Under the pieces are notes generated by a model, which saw only the letters and a program-made list of their open reading frames with translations, ran no database searches and was not told where the DNA came from. Below are positions 29,111-39,330 of a stretch of 57,297 nt of DNA, piece by piece. Both the position numbers and the translations under genes were made by a program. The stretch's first letter is position 1. Each line of letters begins with the position of its first letter. The stretch comes from Neochlamydia sp. AcF84 (GTDB lineage Bacteria > Chlamydiota > Chlamydiia > Chlamydiales > Parachlamydiaceae): NCBI RefSeq assembly GCF_011087585.1, contig NZ_VJOT01000082.1:1-57297 (forward strand), given 5' to 3'.

Positions 29111-30745
29111 ATGAAGAAACAACTAGGAATAATAGCCTCGTTGCTTTTTTTGTGCACTACCGCACTCATGTGGGTAGGTTGCGCTGATAACAGAACCAGC
29201 AATTCAGCCCCTGTTTATGAACAGCCAGCACCAATTTATCAAACAAACCAAGCATCTGAGGGAGTAACTTCGACTTCACCAGTTGCTGCAGCAAAAGCAT
29301 TTTTCGCATCAAAATTCTCTAGCAAGCAAGCTAGTTCTGATGTTCAATGTGAGCCAGAGTGCAAATCTCCAGCTCGTTGCAAGCATCCTTCTGGAAGTGA
29401 ACTTGTCTGTAAAGACGGTCTGATTGTGACTGCTCATAACCCAAGAATATGCATGCTAAATGATCAATATCCTTTGGAATTTGATGTTAAAGCTTGCGAT
29501 GATCTTTGTGAAGCAAATGTAACAACTACATTACCAGATGGCGTTACCTACATTAGAAGCCAGCCTGAAGGACGCGTTGAAGGACGTAAAATATCATGGA
29601 ATTTTGGTTCTATGAGTAAAGGCGAATGCCGCCCAGCAAAAATATGGTTAAAGTGTGATATCGAAGGTGAACTTTGCGCCTGCTTCTGTGCTACAGCAGT
29701 ACCTGTTCGTTTTTGTTCCATCCTTTGTGCTAAACCAGTTCTTACTTGCAAAAAATCTGGACCCGAGCAAGTAGCTCCAGGCGAGCCTGTTGAATACGCC
29801 ATTACTGTAACAAACCATGGAAGCTGCACAGCAGAAGATGTGGTGGTCACAGATAACCTCCCAGAAGGTGTAGAGCATGTAAGCTGCCAAAAAACTTTAG
29901 TTTATAAGCTTGGCTCTTTAGAACCTTGCCAATCTAAAACTGTTAACATCTGCACTACAGCTGTTAAACGTGGCAAGTTCACCAATACTGCCGTTGTGAC
30001 TGCCTGCAATGCTGATTCGGTATCTTGCGAATCAACAGTATGCATTTCTTGCTGTCAAATGGAGTGCACAAAAGTAGGACCAAAAGAGCAGCAAATCGGC
30101 AAAAACGCTGATTACCAAATTATAGTCATGAATACAGGTGACCTACCTTTGACAGATGTGGTAATCGTTGACCATGCGCCTCCTTCAACATCGATTGTAA
30201 CTGCTAATGGAGCAACAATTAGCGGTAATACAGCGACATGGAGATTAAGAGAAATGAAACCAGGTGAAAAAGTATCTTTCAATACTACACTCACCACCTG
30301 CGTAGCGGGCTGCTTTACTAATAAGGTAGATGTTACAAACTGTCAGAATTGCAATGGTCATTGTGAATCGATGACTCATTGGAAAGGACGCCCTGCCTTA
30401 AACGTGTCAGTAGCTCAGACAGAGAATCCTATCTGCATTGATGACTCTACAGCTTACAATATTGTAGTTGTGAACCAAGGTTCAGAACCTGACAGTAATG
30501 TACAAGTTGTAGTTACCTTCCCAGAGGAAGTTCAAGCAATAGGAGTATCTGGTGATGCTTCAGGCCAAATTTCTGGTAATACAGTTAAGTTTGCATCTGT
30601 TAAAAATGTAGCAGCTAGACAAACACTAAGATATCGTGTGGATGCCAAAGCTAAAAAATCTGGCGATGCACGCGTTAAATTTGAAGTTTCTTCAGATGCA
30701 ATCAAGACACCTATCGTTCAACAAGAAAGCACGATAGTGAACTAA
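29111..30745 (+). CDS. omcB: Large cysteine-rich periplasmic protein OmcB
   Basis: 544 residues from the ATG at 29111, chosen for AAAGGAG 6 nt upstream; an ATG at 29081 lacks a site. The signal peptide (MKKQLGIIASLLFLCTTALMWVG) is followed by a Cys-rich region (VQCEPECKSPARCKHPSG...) and then several DUF11-type beta-sandwich repeats (for example GPEQVAPGEPVEYAITVTNHGSCTAEDVVVTDNLPEGVEHVSC). OmcB is the 60-kDa disulfide-crosslinked scaffold of the chlamydial envelope and a heparan-sulfate adhesin in Chlamydia. The length matches Chlamydia OmcB (about 550). A strong terminator follows. Confidence 0.93.
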   Translation: MKKQLGIIASLLFLCTTALMWVGCADNRTSNSAPVYEQPAPIYQTNQASEGVTSTSPVAAAKAFFASKFSSKQASSDVQCEPECKSPARCKHPSGSELVCKDGLIVTAHNPRICMLNDQYPLEFDVKACDDLCEANVTTTLPDGVTYIRSQPEGRVEGRKISWNFGSMSKGECRPAKIWLKCDIEGELCACFCATAVPVRFCSILCAKPVLTCKKSGPEQVAPGEPVEYAITVTNHGSCTAEDVVVTDNLPEGVEHVSCQKTLVYKLGSLEPCQSKTVNICTTAVKRGKFTNTAVVTACNADSVSCESTVCISCCQMECTKVGPKEQQIGKNADYQIIVMNTGDLPLTDVVIVDHAPPSTSIVTANGATISGNTATWRLREMKPGEKVSFNTTLTTCVAGCFTNKVDVTNCQNCNGHCESMTHWKGRPALNVSVAQTENPICIDDSTAYNIVVVNQGSEPDSNVQVVVTFPEEVQAIGVSGDASGQISGNTVKFASVKNVAARQTLRYRVDAKAKKSGDARVKFEVSSDAIKTPIVQQESTIVN

Positions 30746-30771
30746 TAAAGTAGTCATTAGGCTCTTTATAT

Positions 30772-30809
30772 AAAGGCTGGCTCTTCAAAAGCCAGCCTTT
30801 TTTATTTTT
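30772..30809 (+). terminator. Intrinsic terminator after omcB
   Basis: An 11-bp perfect stem (AAAGGCTGGCT at 30772-30782 with AGCCAGCCTTT at 30790-30800) with a 7-nt loop is followed by a T-rich tract. It is the strongest terminator seen in the window and ends the omc cluster. Confidence 0.9.
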
Positions 30810-31015
30810 ATTCCTTGAAGATTTATGTGCTTTAAAAAAATAATTGCCAGCGTAAAAAAGGAATTAGCCTTTATATGGTATCGCTTTATTTAATGTGCTT
30901 TAAGCTTTTCAAAAATTCGATTTCCTAAGAAGCTGCCTAAGAGCATAGCATTGTTCTTTTAAGCTTCTTTTTATCCCAACCTTTACAAGTTAAAGAAAGG
31001 TATGTTAATTTTCTT

Positions 31016-31336
31016 ATGCATATGTCAGAGCTAAAAGATGGAGTTAACCTTAAAATTTTTATAGGATGTTTAATCACTTCTGAATTGCGCATGCATCTTA
31101 ATCAAAGCTTATTATGGAAACAAAACAAGATAGTGCCAGCGCTAAATAGTGCTTTACGAGAAATACATTTTAAGGATAAAGATTATATAGGCATTTATTC
31201 AACTACAGATAAAATTTCCTTAATGGATTTAAAGAAAATAGAAAAAGAAATTTTACAATTACTGGCCACCTACTGCCCTCTATTGCTGACAGAAAAAATC
31301 CAAACACTTATATTTTCGCAAGTTTTTATCTCGTAA
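31016..31336 (+). CDS. Small unrecognised protein before maf
   Basis: 106 residues (MHMSELKDGVNLKIFIGCLITSEL...); a second ATG lies two codons in. There is no signal peptide. Helical charged segments and the stretch IHFKDKDYIGIYSTTDKISLMDLKKIEKEILQLLATYCP suggest a soluble alpha/beta protein. It sits 25 nt before maf on the same strand and is probably co-transcribed with it. I do not recognise the family; it may be a conserved chlamydial hypothetical. Confidence 0.6.
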   Translation: MHMSELKDGVNLKIFIGCLITSELRMHLNQSLLWKQNKIVPALNSALREIHFKDKDYIGIYSTTDKISLMDLKKIEKEILQLLATYCPLLLTEKIQTLIFSQVFIS

Positions 31337-31361
31337 AAGATCATCACGGGGACTCTATTGC

Positions 31362-31946
31362 ATGGCGCACCTTATTCTTGCTTCACAGTCAACACGTCGT
31401 AAAGAAATACTAAGTTATTTCAATCTGCCTTTCAAGCAAGTTTCCCCATCCTTTGATGAACATAGTGTTATTTATAAACGTGACCCTATAAAATATGTTT
31501 CTTCAATAGCCGAAGGTAAAGCACAAGCGGTAAAAGAGATTTGCAAGCATGAGGCAATTTTAGCAGCAGATACAATTGTATACCGCTCAGGTAAAGTTTA
31601 TCATAAGCCCCAAACTGAGCAAGAAGCTTTTAATATGCTCTTGAGCCTAGCAGGCAAATGGCATAGTGTTTTTACAGGAGTCGTGCTCTTATACAATGCG
31701 AATTTATACACGGGTTGGGAAGAAACCCGCGTTTTATTTAATCACCTAACAAAAGAAGATATCTACCGTTATCATCAAAAAATTCATTGGGCCGACAAAG
31801 CGGGTGGCTACGCAATACAAAGAGCGGGCAGCTTAATCGTAAATAAAATTGATGGGTGTTACTATAATGTAATGGGGCTTCCCCTTAACACCCTTCGCTC
31901 TTTGCTAAAAAACTGTGGAATAGACCTGTTGGATTATGTACCTTAA
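31362..31946 (+). CDS. maf: Maf/HAM1-like nucleotide pyrophosphatase
   Basis: 194 residues of the Maf family, which hydrolyses non-canonical or excess nucleoside triphosphates and is linked to septum inhibition. Typical features: LILASQSTRRKEIL at the N-terminus, the FDEHS region, ILAADTIV with the catalytic Asp, KPQTEQEAFNMLLSLAGKWHSVFTGV, and the C-terminal WADKAGGYAIQ... NKIDGCYYNVMGLPL. Its 3' end overlaps the next gene by 11 nt. Confidence 0.92.
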   Translation: MAHLILASQSTRRKEILSYFNLPFKQVSPSFDEHSVIYKRDPIKYVSSIAEGKAQAVKEICKHEAILAADTIVYRSGKVYHKPQTEQEAFNMLLSLAGKWHSVFTGVVLLYNANLYTGWEETRVLFNHLTKEDIYRYHQKIHWADKAGGYAIQRAGSLIVNKIDGCYYNVMGLPLNTLRSLLKNCGIDLLDYVP

Positions 31947-33645
31947 GATAAAAATTAAGTGGTTGTATGGCTTACTATGCTTTTTATTCCCTTACACCTC
32001 TATAATAGCAGATAATGATAAAGAACATACCGAGTATAACCACTCACATTTGTTGTTTCTTGTACGTATGGGGAATGTTTCTCAAGCTATAAAAGCTTAT
32101 GAGTGTCACCACAAGCGAACTGGGAAGCATGATTTTGAGTTCCTTCAAGAAATGGCTCTTCTTTTATTAGACCAAGGTTATCGCTGTTCTGACTTTGACA
32201 CCCGCCTGATGACTTTATTTGGAGCAGGCATTAGTCTTAATGAAAGATCCCTTTATATCTTGAAAGAAGGAATAAGCAGCGGCATCCCAGAACTACAACT
32301 TATTAGCCTTAATTTCCTTTCTCAGTATCAAAATGATCAAGCGGATGAAAATTTACAACGCGCCTTAAACACTAGGCATCCATTAATTCGTTTAGAAGCC
32401 GCCTATCTTTTAGCGCAAAAAAAATCTCCTCGTGCCTATGCCTATGCGGAAGCATTAATGTATCGTTGGGAAGGAATTCTGGAAGACTTATTTCCTGAAT
32501 TCTTTGCGATGATTGGTACTCCCGAAGCCCTCCATATGCTATGCAAATTAATGAGTCATCCTCATGAAGAAGTACGTTTAGCTGCCATCATTAATGCCGC
32601 TAAATATGGCTGCGATGAACTTTTATATAAAATTCATACTCTTGCCACTCATCAAGAAAAAGCACAGCAAGAAGCCTCAGCATTTGCCTTAGGCCTACTT
32701 AAAGATGATACCTCAATTCCTGCGCTTAAAAATTTATCTTGCTCGAATGTATCCTATGTACAGCTTACTGCCTGGAAAGCTTTATATGATCTAGGCTGTA
32801 AAGAATACAAAATACTTATAGAAAATGCAGCTAAGCAAAAGGATATCTATGCCATTTTTTTGTTAGGTGAACTGCAGGAAAGCCAGGACTGTTTAGCCCT
32901 ATTAGTTAATGACCCTAATATACAGGTAAGAGTTAATGCAGCAATGGCGCTGCTTTACCTTCAAGATCCACGTTGTTTAAAAGTCTTGCTACAAGATATT
33001 TTAATTACCAATCACCAAGACATGTGTTATTCCTCCGTATGTTCTCCAGGTAGAAGCCTTACGGCTTGGAGAGCAACTCCTTGCGCACACCAGCATTTTA
33101 AGGATAACCTCTATGCTTTTGAAAGATCGTTAAAGATGAGAGAATCAGCCCTAGCAAAAGCTCTTGACCTTCCGGAACAAGCTTTTTTACAGGTAGCTAA
33201 AATGCTATTCACTTGCCAGCAAAACGATCTTATCCCTAGTTTGACAGATTTACTTAAAAAATTAAATACTCCTGCCGCCATTGCTTTACTTAAAGGGCAT
33301 CAACAGCAAATAGGCGCCCCGCTTATCCGTAATTACTGTAATCTAGCTCTCTACTCTTTGAAAGTAAAAGGCCCTTATAAGGAGAATCTCTATAGTTGGG
33401 TTGTCAACAGCAAGAAAAATGAGCTTCTTCAATTTCGCCCCTTTTTACCTAGCCAATTGCGTGATTCAAAAGATAATTACCACTTAACCCTTGAAGAGCA
33501 TTCACAACTAGCGATCGCTTCCTTTGAAGCTCTTATACAAAATAAAGATGAACAAGCTGTTAATCTTTTATTAGAGGCTATGCAAGATGGAAATTCTATC
33601 AATAGGTACGCATTCGCAGGACTGCTCATGCGTGCTATTCATTAA
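31936..33645 (+). CDS. HEAT-like repeat protein, probably exported
   Basis: 569 residues. A signal-like hydrophobic N-terminus (WLYGLLCFLFPYTSIIA) is followed by helical HEAT/PBS-lyase-like repeats, e.g. GTPEALHMLCKLMSHPHEEVRLAAIINAAKYG, HQEKAQQEASAFALGLLKDDTSIPALKNL, and LLVNDPNIQVRVNAAMALLYLQDPRCLKVLL. HEAT repeats form protein-binding solenoids; no enzyme motif is seen. Translation should be coupled to maf through the 11-nt overlap. It may be a chlamydial conserved protein next to maf. Its partner is unknown. Confidence 0.75.
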   Translation: MYLKIKIKWLYGLLCFLFPYTSIIADNDKEHTEYNHSHLLFLVRMGNVSQAIKAYECHHKRTGKHDFEFLQEMALLLLDQGYRCSDFDTRLMTLFGAGISLNERSLYILKEGISSGIPELQLISLNFLSQYQNDQADENLQRALNTRHPLIRLEAAYLLAQKKSPRAYAYAEALMYRWEGILEDLFPEFFAMIGTPEALHMLCKLMSHPHEEVRLAAIINAAKYGCDELLYKIHTLATHQEKAQQEASAFALGLLKDDTSIPALKNLSCSNVSYVQLTAWKALYDLGCKEYKILIENAAKQKDIYAIFLLGELQESQDCLALLVNDPNIQVRVNAAMALLYLQDPRCLKVLLQDILITNHQDMCYSSVCSPGRSLTAWRATPCAHQHFKDNLYAFERSLKMRESALAKALDLPEQAFLQVAKMLFTCQQNDLIPSLTDLLKKLNTPAAIALLKGHQQQIGAPLIRNYCNLALYSLKVKGPYKENLYSWVVNSKKNELLQFRPFLPSQLRDSKDNYHLTLEEHSQLAIASFEALIQNKDEQAVNLLLEAMQDGNSINRYAFAGLLMRAIH

Positions 33646-34104
33646 AAGCTTTTTATCTTGCATAAAGCTTGAAGGATTAATCATTAGTGGTTTTTATTAG
33701 TTTAATGCTATTTTAAAATTGCACTGTATAAAATGTTTTATCTTTTGAAAAATTTACAATTTAATCGGAGGAGTTGGGAGCAGCAAAGGCTAGAAAAAGA
33801 TAAACTGCTTTTTAGTCCTTTAACCAGGGAAATGAAGGCCTTGTAAACATACCTAGTATGACTATCGGCAAACCTTATAGGTAAGCTACAATGCCAATAA
33901 AGTTACCTTCTTCAAAAACTTCCTTCTTAAAAGCGCCCGTTCAACTTTTTTTCCAAAATAAAAGCTTGGCGGGGGAAAAGCCATCTATGTACCTAACTAA
34001 TACAAGCATTTTTCTCTTAATTTAAAAGTTAAAGAAAAAGCCTATTGCACCGTCTAAGATAAATAGCTAAACTATTCCTTTATTTTCTTAGACCGGTAGA
34101 TAGC
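33646..34104. other. Non-coding stretch before the LptD-like gene
   Basis: About 460 bases with no credible gene. It presumably holds the promoter for the downstream gene. No clear regulatory element was found. Confidence 0.5.
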
Positions 34105-36291
34105 ATGAGCTTATCGCTAGATGTTAAATATTTTATTCCTCTTTTTCTTATTCTCACGATCGCTTCTCTTTTTAGCACTTCCATTGAAGAAATTAAAAGC
34201 CTGCATAGCAACGTAGAGAAAGAGATTAAAGTAGATCTACGCAGTCCCGTTTTCGTAGAGGGTGTATTATCTACTTCTGAAGGAGGTGTTATTACAGGCC
34301 CAAATCTACGTATTCAAGCCCGTCATATTATTTACACCCGCAAGGCTACAAAAGAAGGACTTATCTTTCAGGTGACAGCCAAAGGAGACGTAGCTTTAGA
34401 CTGGGGAGAAAATTTTTTTATAGGAGAGTCTCTTGAGTACAATTTTTTGACTAAAACAGGGAAGATCTATGAGGCACGGTCTGCCGTCGAACCCTGGTAT
34501 TTCGGAGGACGTGCGATCGAGCTCTATGCCGATGGTTCCTACCTTATCCATGAAGGCTTTGTCACCACTTCAGAAAATTACTATACTGATTGGCAAGTAA
34601 CAACAGCCAAAGCGCGACTTCGCGAAAAGCACCTTTTTGATGCTAAAAACATTCAATTTCATTTTGTCCACTTTCCAATTTTGTGCCTTCCTTCATTTAA
34701 AGCTAACTTAAACGCCATGTTCGATAACCCTCTACGCTTTAATGTTACATGGCGCGGAGGACAGAATACTCGCCTTGAAATGCAGTATAAACTATTTTCT
34801 TGGGGAAGCCTTAAAAACTTTTTGCGGCTTGATTATAGAATTAAGAGGGGCTTAGGAGGGGGCTTCTATACCCTTTATCATTCAGAAAACAATCAAGAAA
34901 AACTCGAAATGATCAATTATATAGCAAGAGATTCATCGGTAGATCAACCAAGCCAACGCACGCGCTATAGATTCCAGGGTGCATATACTAAAATATGTGA
35001 TAGAAAAGGAGTCAGTATCCATACAACTTGGGATAAACTTAGCGATATCGATATGGCTACAGACTATATGGATAAAAATTTAGATATTGAAACGGCAGGC
35101 AAAACCCAATTGCAAGTTAAATTTCAGCAGAGTGACGCTTGGAAAGCTAATTTTTTTGCTCGTATACGAGCCAATACTTTTCAAACGGTTAAGCAAGAAT
35201 TACCCTCTTTGGAAATAAGCATTCGGCCTTTTTCTCTGGGTTCTACCGGAATAATATCAGAAAATTTTTGGCGCCTTTCTTATCTAGACTTTCAGTATGC
35301 TAAGCATTCCCAGCATGTTTATAATTTCAACTCTACGCGTGCGCAATTTTATCATAAATTATACCGCTCGTATCGAACCGGTCCTTTTACCACCACTCCT
35401 GAAGTTGGAGCTTCGGCGATCTATTATGGAAGCAATCCTCACGCACCTAACCATTGGGTGACCCTAGGAATGTTTTCTGTGGAAACAAATACTCAGCTTA
35501 GACGCCATTATTCTGGTTTCAAGCATGTCATCAAACCTTACGTAAAATATAAGTACTATACTAGACCGGGTATAAAACCCAATAAACATTACATTTTTGA
35601 CATACAGGATGGATGGTACCAGTTGAATATGCTTACTTGGGGAGTCGATCACAGCTTTTATTATGCTCGCCAAGAAAAAGGCTTAGACCTCTGGATGCGA
35701 TGGCAACTATTTGCTCATACTTTTATTAACACGCCTACCATTAAACGTGCGACTCCTAAAATTTACAGTCGTTTGACCTGGAATTTGCTTCCCACCTTGC
35801 GTCATACTTTTACTGCAGGCTGGGATATGCAACGCCATCAATGGGATCATTTCAATTTTCGCAACGAATGGACGATTAATCGCCAGGCGGCCTTATCTTT
35901 AGAATGGAGACATCGCGGATCTTTTGCTTGGCGTAAAGCTGATCAATGGAATTTCATTTTAGATTCTTTTCATTCGGAGAAAAAGTTAAAAGGCTCTCAA
36001 CTTTCTGATAGAAGAGATACTTTGCTAATCCATCTATTTTATCGATGGCACCCCAACTGGGCGGTAGAATTTGAATCGCGGCATGGATGGAACCGTCGCC
36101 ATGAACCCAATTACAGTGAATATGAAATCGACATTTTAGCTACTGTACAAAAAGCATGGAATATTAAGTTATCTTATCAAAGGAAAGAATATGATAAGAA
36201 AGATAACCGCATAGCCCTTTATTTTAATCTAGGTTTAAGTCGGCCCAGCCATACCCCTTATCCGCCTGCCGTGCCCCTATTAAATCTTTAA
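34105..36291 (+). CDS. lptD: LPS-assembly outer membrane protein LptD-like (OstA family)
   Basis: 728 residues. After an N-terminal hydrophobic segment comes an OstA/LptA-like periplasmic domain (SPVFVEGVLSTSEGGVITGPNLRIQARHIIYTR..., GDVALDWGENFFIGESLEYNFLTKTGKIYEARS). Next comes a long aromatic-rich region with alternating hydrophobicity (e.g. NFLRLDYRIKRGLGGGFYTLYH, HFNFRNEWTINRQAALSLEWRH) suited to a large beta-barrel. LptD inserts lipopolysaccharide into the outer leaflet. I see the FPILCLPSFKAN segment, which is typical near the start of the barrel. The family call is good; confidence that it is the sole LptD is lower. Confidence 0.8.
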   Translation: MSLSLDVKYFIPLFLILTIASLFSTSIEEIKSLHSNVEKEIKVDLRSPVFVEGVLSTSEGGVITGPNLRIQARHIIYTRKATKEGLIFQVTAKGDVALDWGENFFIGESLEYNFLTKTGKIYEARSAVEPWYFGGRAIELYADGSYLIHEGFVTTSENYYTDWQVTTAKARLREKHLFDAKNIQFHFVHFPILCLPSFKANLNAMFDNPLRFNVTWRGGQNTRLEMQYKLFSWGSLKNFLRLDYRIKRGLGGGFYTLYHSENNQEKLEMINYIARDSSVDQPSQRTRYRFQGAYTKICDRKGVSIHTTWDKLSDIDMATDYMDKNLDIETAGKTQLQVKFQQSDAWKANFFARIRANTFQTVKQELPSLEISIRPFSLGSTGIISENFWRLSYLDFQYAKHSQHVYNFNSTRAQFYHKLYRSYRTGPFTTTPEVGASAIYYGSNPHAPNHWVTLGMFSVETNTQLRRHYSGFKHVIKPYVKYKYYTRPGIKPNKHYIFDIQDGWYQLNMLTWGVDHSFYYARQEKGLDLWMRWQLFAHTFINTPTIKRATPKIYSRLTWNLLPTLRHTFTAGWDMQRHQWDHFNFRNEWTINRQAALSLEWRHRGSFAWRKADQWNFILDSFHSEKKLKGSQLSDRRDTLLIHLFYRWHPNWAVEFESRHGWNRRHEPNYSEYEIDILATVQKAWNIKLSYQRKEYDKKDNRIALYFNLGLSRPSHTPYPPAVPLLNL

Positions 36292-36373
36292 ATTCTAAAG
36301 CCTTTCTGCTTTTAGGATTTTAAATCATCTGGTAAGATGTGTGGGCTTAAATTGAATATAGCTAGAGGCTTTT

Positions 36374-37732
36374 ATGGAACTGCTCATTATTGGAACAGGA
36401 TATGTAGGTTTGGTGTCAGGGACTTGCTTGGCTGAAATGGGTCATCATGTGACATGCCTTGATATCAATGAAAAAAAAATTCATCAGCTTAAACAAGGCT
36501 ATATTCCTATTTACGAGCCTGGCTTAGAGGAAATGGTTAAAAGAAATGTGAAAGCGTCGCGTTTAAAATTTTCTACTAGCTACGCTGAAGCTCTAGCCAA
36601 TAGCCAAGTGTGTTTTATCTGTGTAGATACTCCTCATCAGGAAAATGGCGAAGCTGATCTGCGTTTTGTCCATCATGTAGCCGCAGCCATTGCAGAACAC
36701 ATGACAGATTATCGAGTAATTGTTAACAAATCCACAGTGCCTGTAGGAACTGCTAATTTCGTCTCTAGCGTCATTGCTGCAGGCCTGCAAAGAAGGGGCC
36801 TGTCAATTGATTTTGATGTAGCCTCCAACCCTGAATTTTTAAAAGAAGGCTGTGCTATCCAGGACTTTATGAAGCCTGATAGAGTGATCATAGGAACTGA
36901 TAAGGCGACGGTAGCTCAAATCATGCAAGAAATTTACAGTCCTTTCATGCTTAGTCATGAGCGTTTGATGATCATGGATATTGCTTCTGCTGAAATGACT
37001 AAATACGCTGCTAATGCTATGTTAGCTACGCGCATCTCTTTCATGAATGAATTAGCTGGCTTATGCGAACATTTAGGAGCAGATATAAATAAAGTGCGTA
37101 GAGGCATTGGAGCTGATAATCGTATTGGCTATAAATTTTTATATCCTGGCCCAGGTTATGGAGGCTCCTGCCTACCTAAAGATATTTCGGCATTACGCAA
37201 GCAAGCTGATCAAGTTAGCTATGACACACCGCTTATTGATGCAGTAGCCTATGTCAATGAACAGCAAAAACAGCTAATGGGATATAAAATTATTGAATAT
37301 TTTGCTAAATATTCTGGCTTGGCTAATAAAACTATTGCTATTTTAGGATTATCTTTTAAGCCCGATACAGATGATATGCGAGAAGCTCCCTCCTTAGTCT
37401 TAATTCAACAATTATTGCAAGAACAAGCACACTTGCGCTTATTTGATCCCGTAGCTATGGAAAATGCTAAAAAAATCATCGCCCCTCATTCCGCTATCCT
37501 CTGGTGTAATGACGAAATAGAAGCCGCTAAGGGAGCAGATGCAATCGTGTTGATGACCGAATGGAAGCAGTTCCGCTTTTTGGATTTCGGCGCTCTCCTT
37601 AAACAGATGAAAGGCAGAGCTTTTTTTGATGGCCGCAATCAATATAATCCTTTAGAAGTAGTTAAGAAAGGATTGGATTACTTAAGTATAGGTCAAAAGC
37701 CGTATTACAGAGAAGAAGTGAAACATGCTTAA
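36374..37732 (+). CDS. ugd: UDP-glucose 6-dehydrogenase
   Basis: A 452-residue NAD-dependent enzyme that oxidises UDP-glucose to UDP-glucuronate. The N-terminal Rossmann motif is IGTGYVGLVSGTCLAEMGH. NKSTVPVGTA and NPEFLKEGCAIQDF belong to the active site, the catalytic Cys lies in PGPGYGGSCLPKD, and the C-terminal domain carries LGLSFKPDTDDMREAPS. The length is normal. The product feeds acidic surface polysaccharide synthesis; with the sugar transferase at 39331 this hints at a glucuronate-containing envelope glycan. It is 44 nt upstream of the prenyl diphosphate synthase. Confidence 0.95.
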   Translation: MELLIIGTGYVGLVSGTCLAEMGHHVTCLDINEKKIHQLKQGYIPIYEPGLEEMVKRNVKASRLKFSTSYAEALANSQVCFICVDTPHQENGEADLRFVHHVAAAIAEHMTDYRVIVNKSTVPVGTANFVSSVIAAGLQRRGLSIDFDVASNPEFLKEGCAIQDFMKPDRVIIGTDKATVAQIMQEIYSPFMLSHERLMIMDIASAEMTKYAANAMLATRISFMNELAGLCEHLGADINKVRRGIGADNRIGYKFLYPGPGYGGSCLPKDISALRKQADQVSYDTPLIDAVAYVNEQQKQLMGYKIIEYFAKYSGLANKTIAILGLSFKPDTDDMREAPSLVLIQQLLQEQAHLRLFDPVAMENAKKIIAPHSAILWCNDEIEAAKGADAIVLMTEWKQFRFLDFGALLKQMKGRAFFDGRNQYNPLEVVKKGLDYLSIGQKPYYREEVKHA

Positions 37733-37776
37733 AAAGCTTTATTTATGAGACAGCGCATCGACAAGAAATTAAGCCA

Positions 37777-38658
37777 ATGAATATGAAAAGCGTAGAACCC
37801 AACATCCCTGACTATTTTCACGATAGATGCAAAAGCATAGAAAAACGGCTTGCTGAACTAACTGCCGGAAAGAATAGGGCTTATTTCAATCTTTTAGAGG
37901 CTACTCGCTATTCTCTACTCGCTGGGGGCAAACGCATACGTCCTCTTCTTGTATTAGCTACTGCTACAGCTTTAGGAGGCTCAGAAGATTTAGCATTGGA
38001 TCCAGCTTGTGCTTTGGAAATGATCCATACTTATTCTTTAATCCATGATGATCTACCCTGCATGGATAATGATGATTTTAGACGGGGTAAACCTTCGTTA
38101 CATAAAGCTTTTACCGAAGGACATGCTGTTTTAACGGGTGATTATTTACTTACTTATGCTTTCGAGATCATTGCAAATGGAACCGGCCTTCAGGCTCATC
38201 AAAAAATAGAATTGGTAAATGTTATAGCCAAAAACGCCGGGGCCGAGGGAATGATTGGTGGGCAAATCATGGATATCGAGTCTCAAGAAAAGGCTATCGA
38301 CCTTCATTTTCTACAAGAGGTTCATCGACGTAAAACAGGGGCTCTCATCACTGCCTGTATTGAATGTGGGGTTATCATAGCAAATGGCAGCCCAGCAGAT
38401 CGGGAAATTTTAAAATCGTTTGGTCAAAAGATAGGCCTTGCTTTTCAAATCATTGATGATGTGTTAGATGTAACTTCTAACAAAAACTCAGACATAAAAA
38501 ACCATAAAACTACCTACGCTACTTTATTGGGGCTCTCCAAAGCTCAAGCATTAGCCTTTGAATATGATCAGGCAGCTAGGGTGCTGCTGAAAAAGCTACC
38601 CTATGATACAGCCTTGCTCGTCTCTCTTGCAGATTTATTGGTTCATCGAAACTGCTGA
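37777..38658 (+). CDS. ispA: Farnesyl/geranylgeranyl diphosphate synthase
   Basis: A 293-residue trans-prenyl transferase that extends allylic diphosphates with isopentenyl diphosphate. The first Asp-rich motif is HDDLPCMDNDD (two residues between the Asp groups plus an extra pair, as in bacterial FPP/GGPP synthases) and the second is IIDDVLDVT. GGKRIRPLLVLAT and the KTGALI segment are also present. The C-terminus LADLLVHRNC fits the family. It uses precursors from the MEP pathway (dxs in this window). Product chain length cannot be settled by eye. Confidence 0.92.
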   Translation: MNMKSVEPNIPDYFHDRCKSIEKRLAELTAGKNRAYFNLLEATRYSLLAGGKRIRPLLVLATATALGGSEDLALDPACALEMIHTYSLIHDDLPCMDNDDFRRGKPSLHKAFTEGHAVLTGDYLLTYAFEIIANGTGLQAHQKIELVNVIAKNAGAEGMIGGQIMDIESQEKAIDLHFLQEVHRRKTGALITACIECGVIIANGSPADREILKSFGQKIGLAFQIIDDVLDVTSNKNSDIKNHKTTYATLLGLSKAQALAFEYDQAARVLLKKLPYDTALLVSLADLLVHRNC

Positions 38659-39330
38659 TAGATCATCGAGAAAAAAAGGTGCTAGGGTAAATAATTTGAA
38701 TAAAAGAGCAACCTTTCCTAGCTCTAGTAGGCCAGCGATAAACTTAAGTCACTCAATCAACGATCAGAGAAAGATAAGAAGTTATATTTTTTGCCTCCTT
38801 TATTTTTTGTCACCCAGGTCTCTTAAGCATCTGATCTCTTCCCCTATTTAATAATGCCGTTTGAAAGACTCTCTCAATAAAACCAAAAAAGGAAGCGCCT
38901 TTCTGGCAGCTCCTTTCTTTTAAAAGAGATTCTTAGCAAGTACAAGTATATGATTGCTTAAAAAACTGCCTAACAGCGTATAATTGTCTAGCCGGATGCC
39001 AAGATTTTTTCAAAGGAATATACAAAAAGCGTTTAGGCCTTTTATAGGATTGTGCCATGAAAAGTGTCATTACCCCCAGAAATCGTAAAACTCTTACTTA
39101 AAGTGGGACGGAGGCAAAAAAAGTTTATTATTTTAAAAATGATTAATATCACCTAGCTTCATTTAAGTTTAAAAATTTTAACATTTTTTTAACATTACAA
39201 ACAAATAGGCAAATGTTTATGAATAATTTTGCTATTTTTTTATTTGCCTAAAAATTACTTTGAATGCTATCTAAGAAGTCTAGTCGGTAGCATTACCTCT
39301 ATACAGAAAATATTTGCATAAAGTTAAAAA
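38659..39330. other. Non-coding stretch with terminator-like hairpin
   Basis: About 670 bases without a credible gene. A terminator-like hairpin lies at 38885-38922 (separate entry). A frame overlapping the ispA end is a shadow. Confidence 0.5.
38885..38922 (+). terminator. Terminator-like imperfect hairpin
   Basis: AAAGGA pairs with TCCTTT and GCC with GGC across a small internal loop, with TTTCT as the apical loop and TTTCTTTT after the stem. It is a plausible Rho-independent terminator for the ugd-ispA transcript, about 230 nt past the ispA stop. Confidence 0.45.

Noticed and set aside
38603-38851. 82-residue frame overlapping the end of the prenyl diphosphate synthase
   Set aside because: Different frame over a conserved coding end, low-complexity Ser-rich tail, no ribosome-binding site.
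30860-39055. Weak resemblance between non-coding segments near 30900 and 38960
   Set aside because: Only short AT-rich blocks match (CTGCCTAA and neighbours); not above what such base composition gives by chance.
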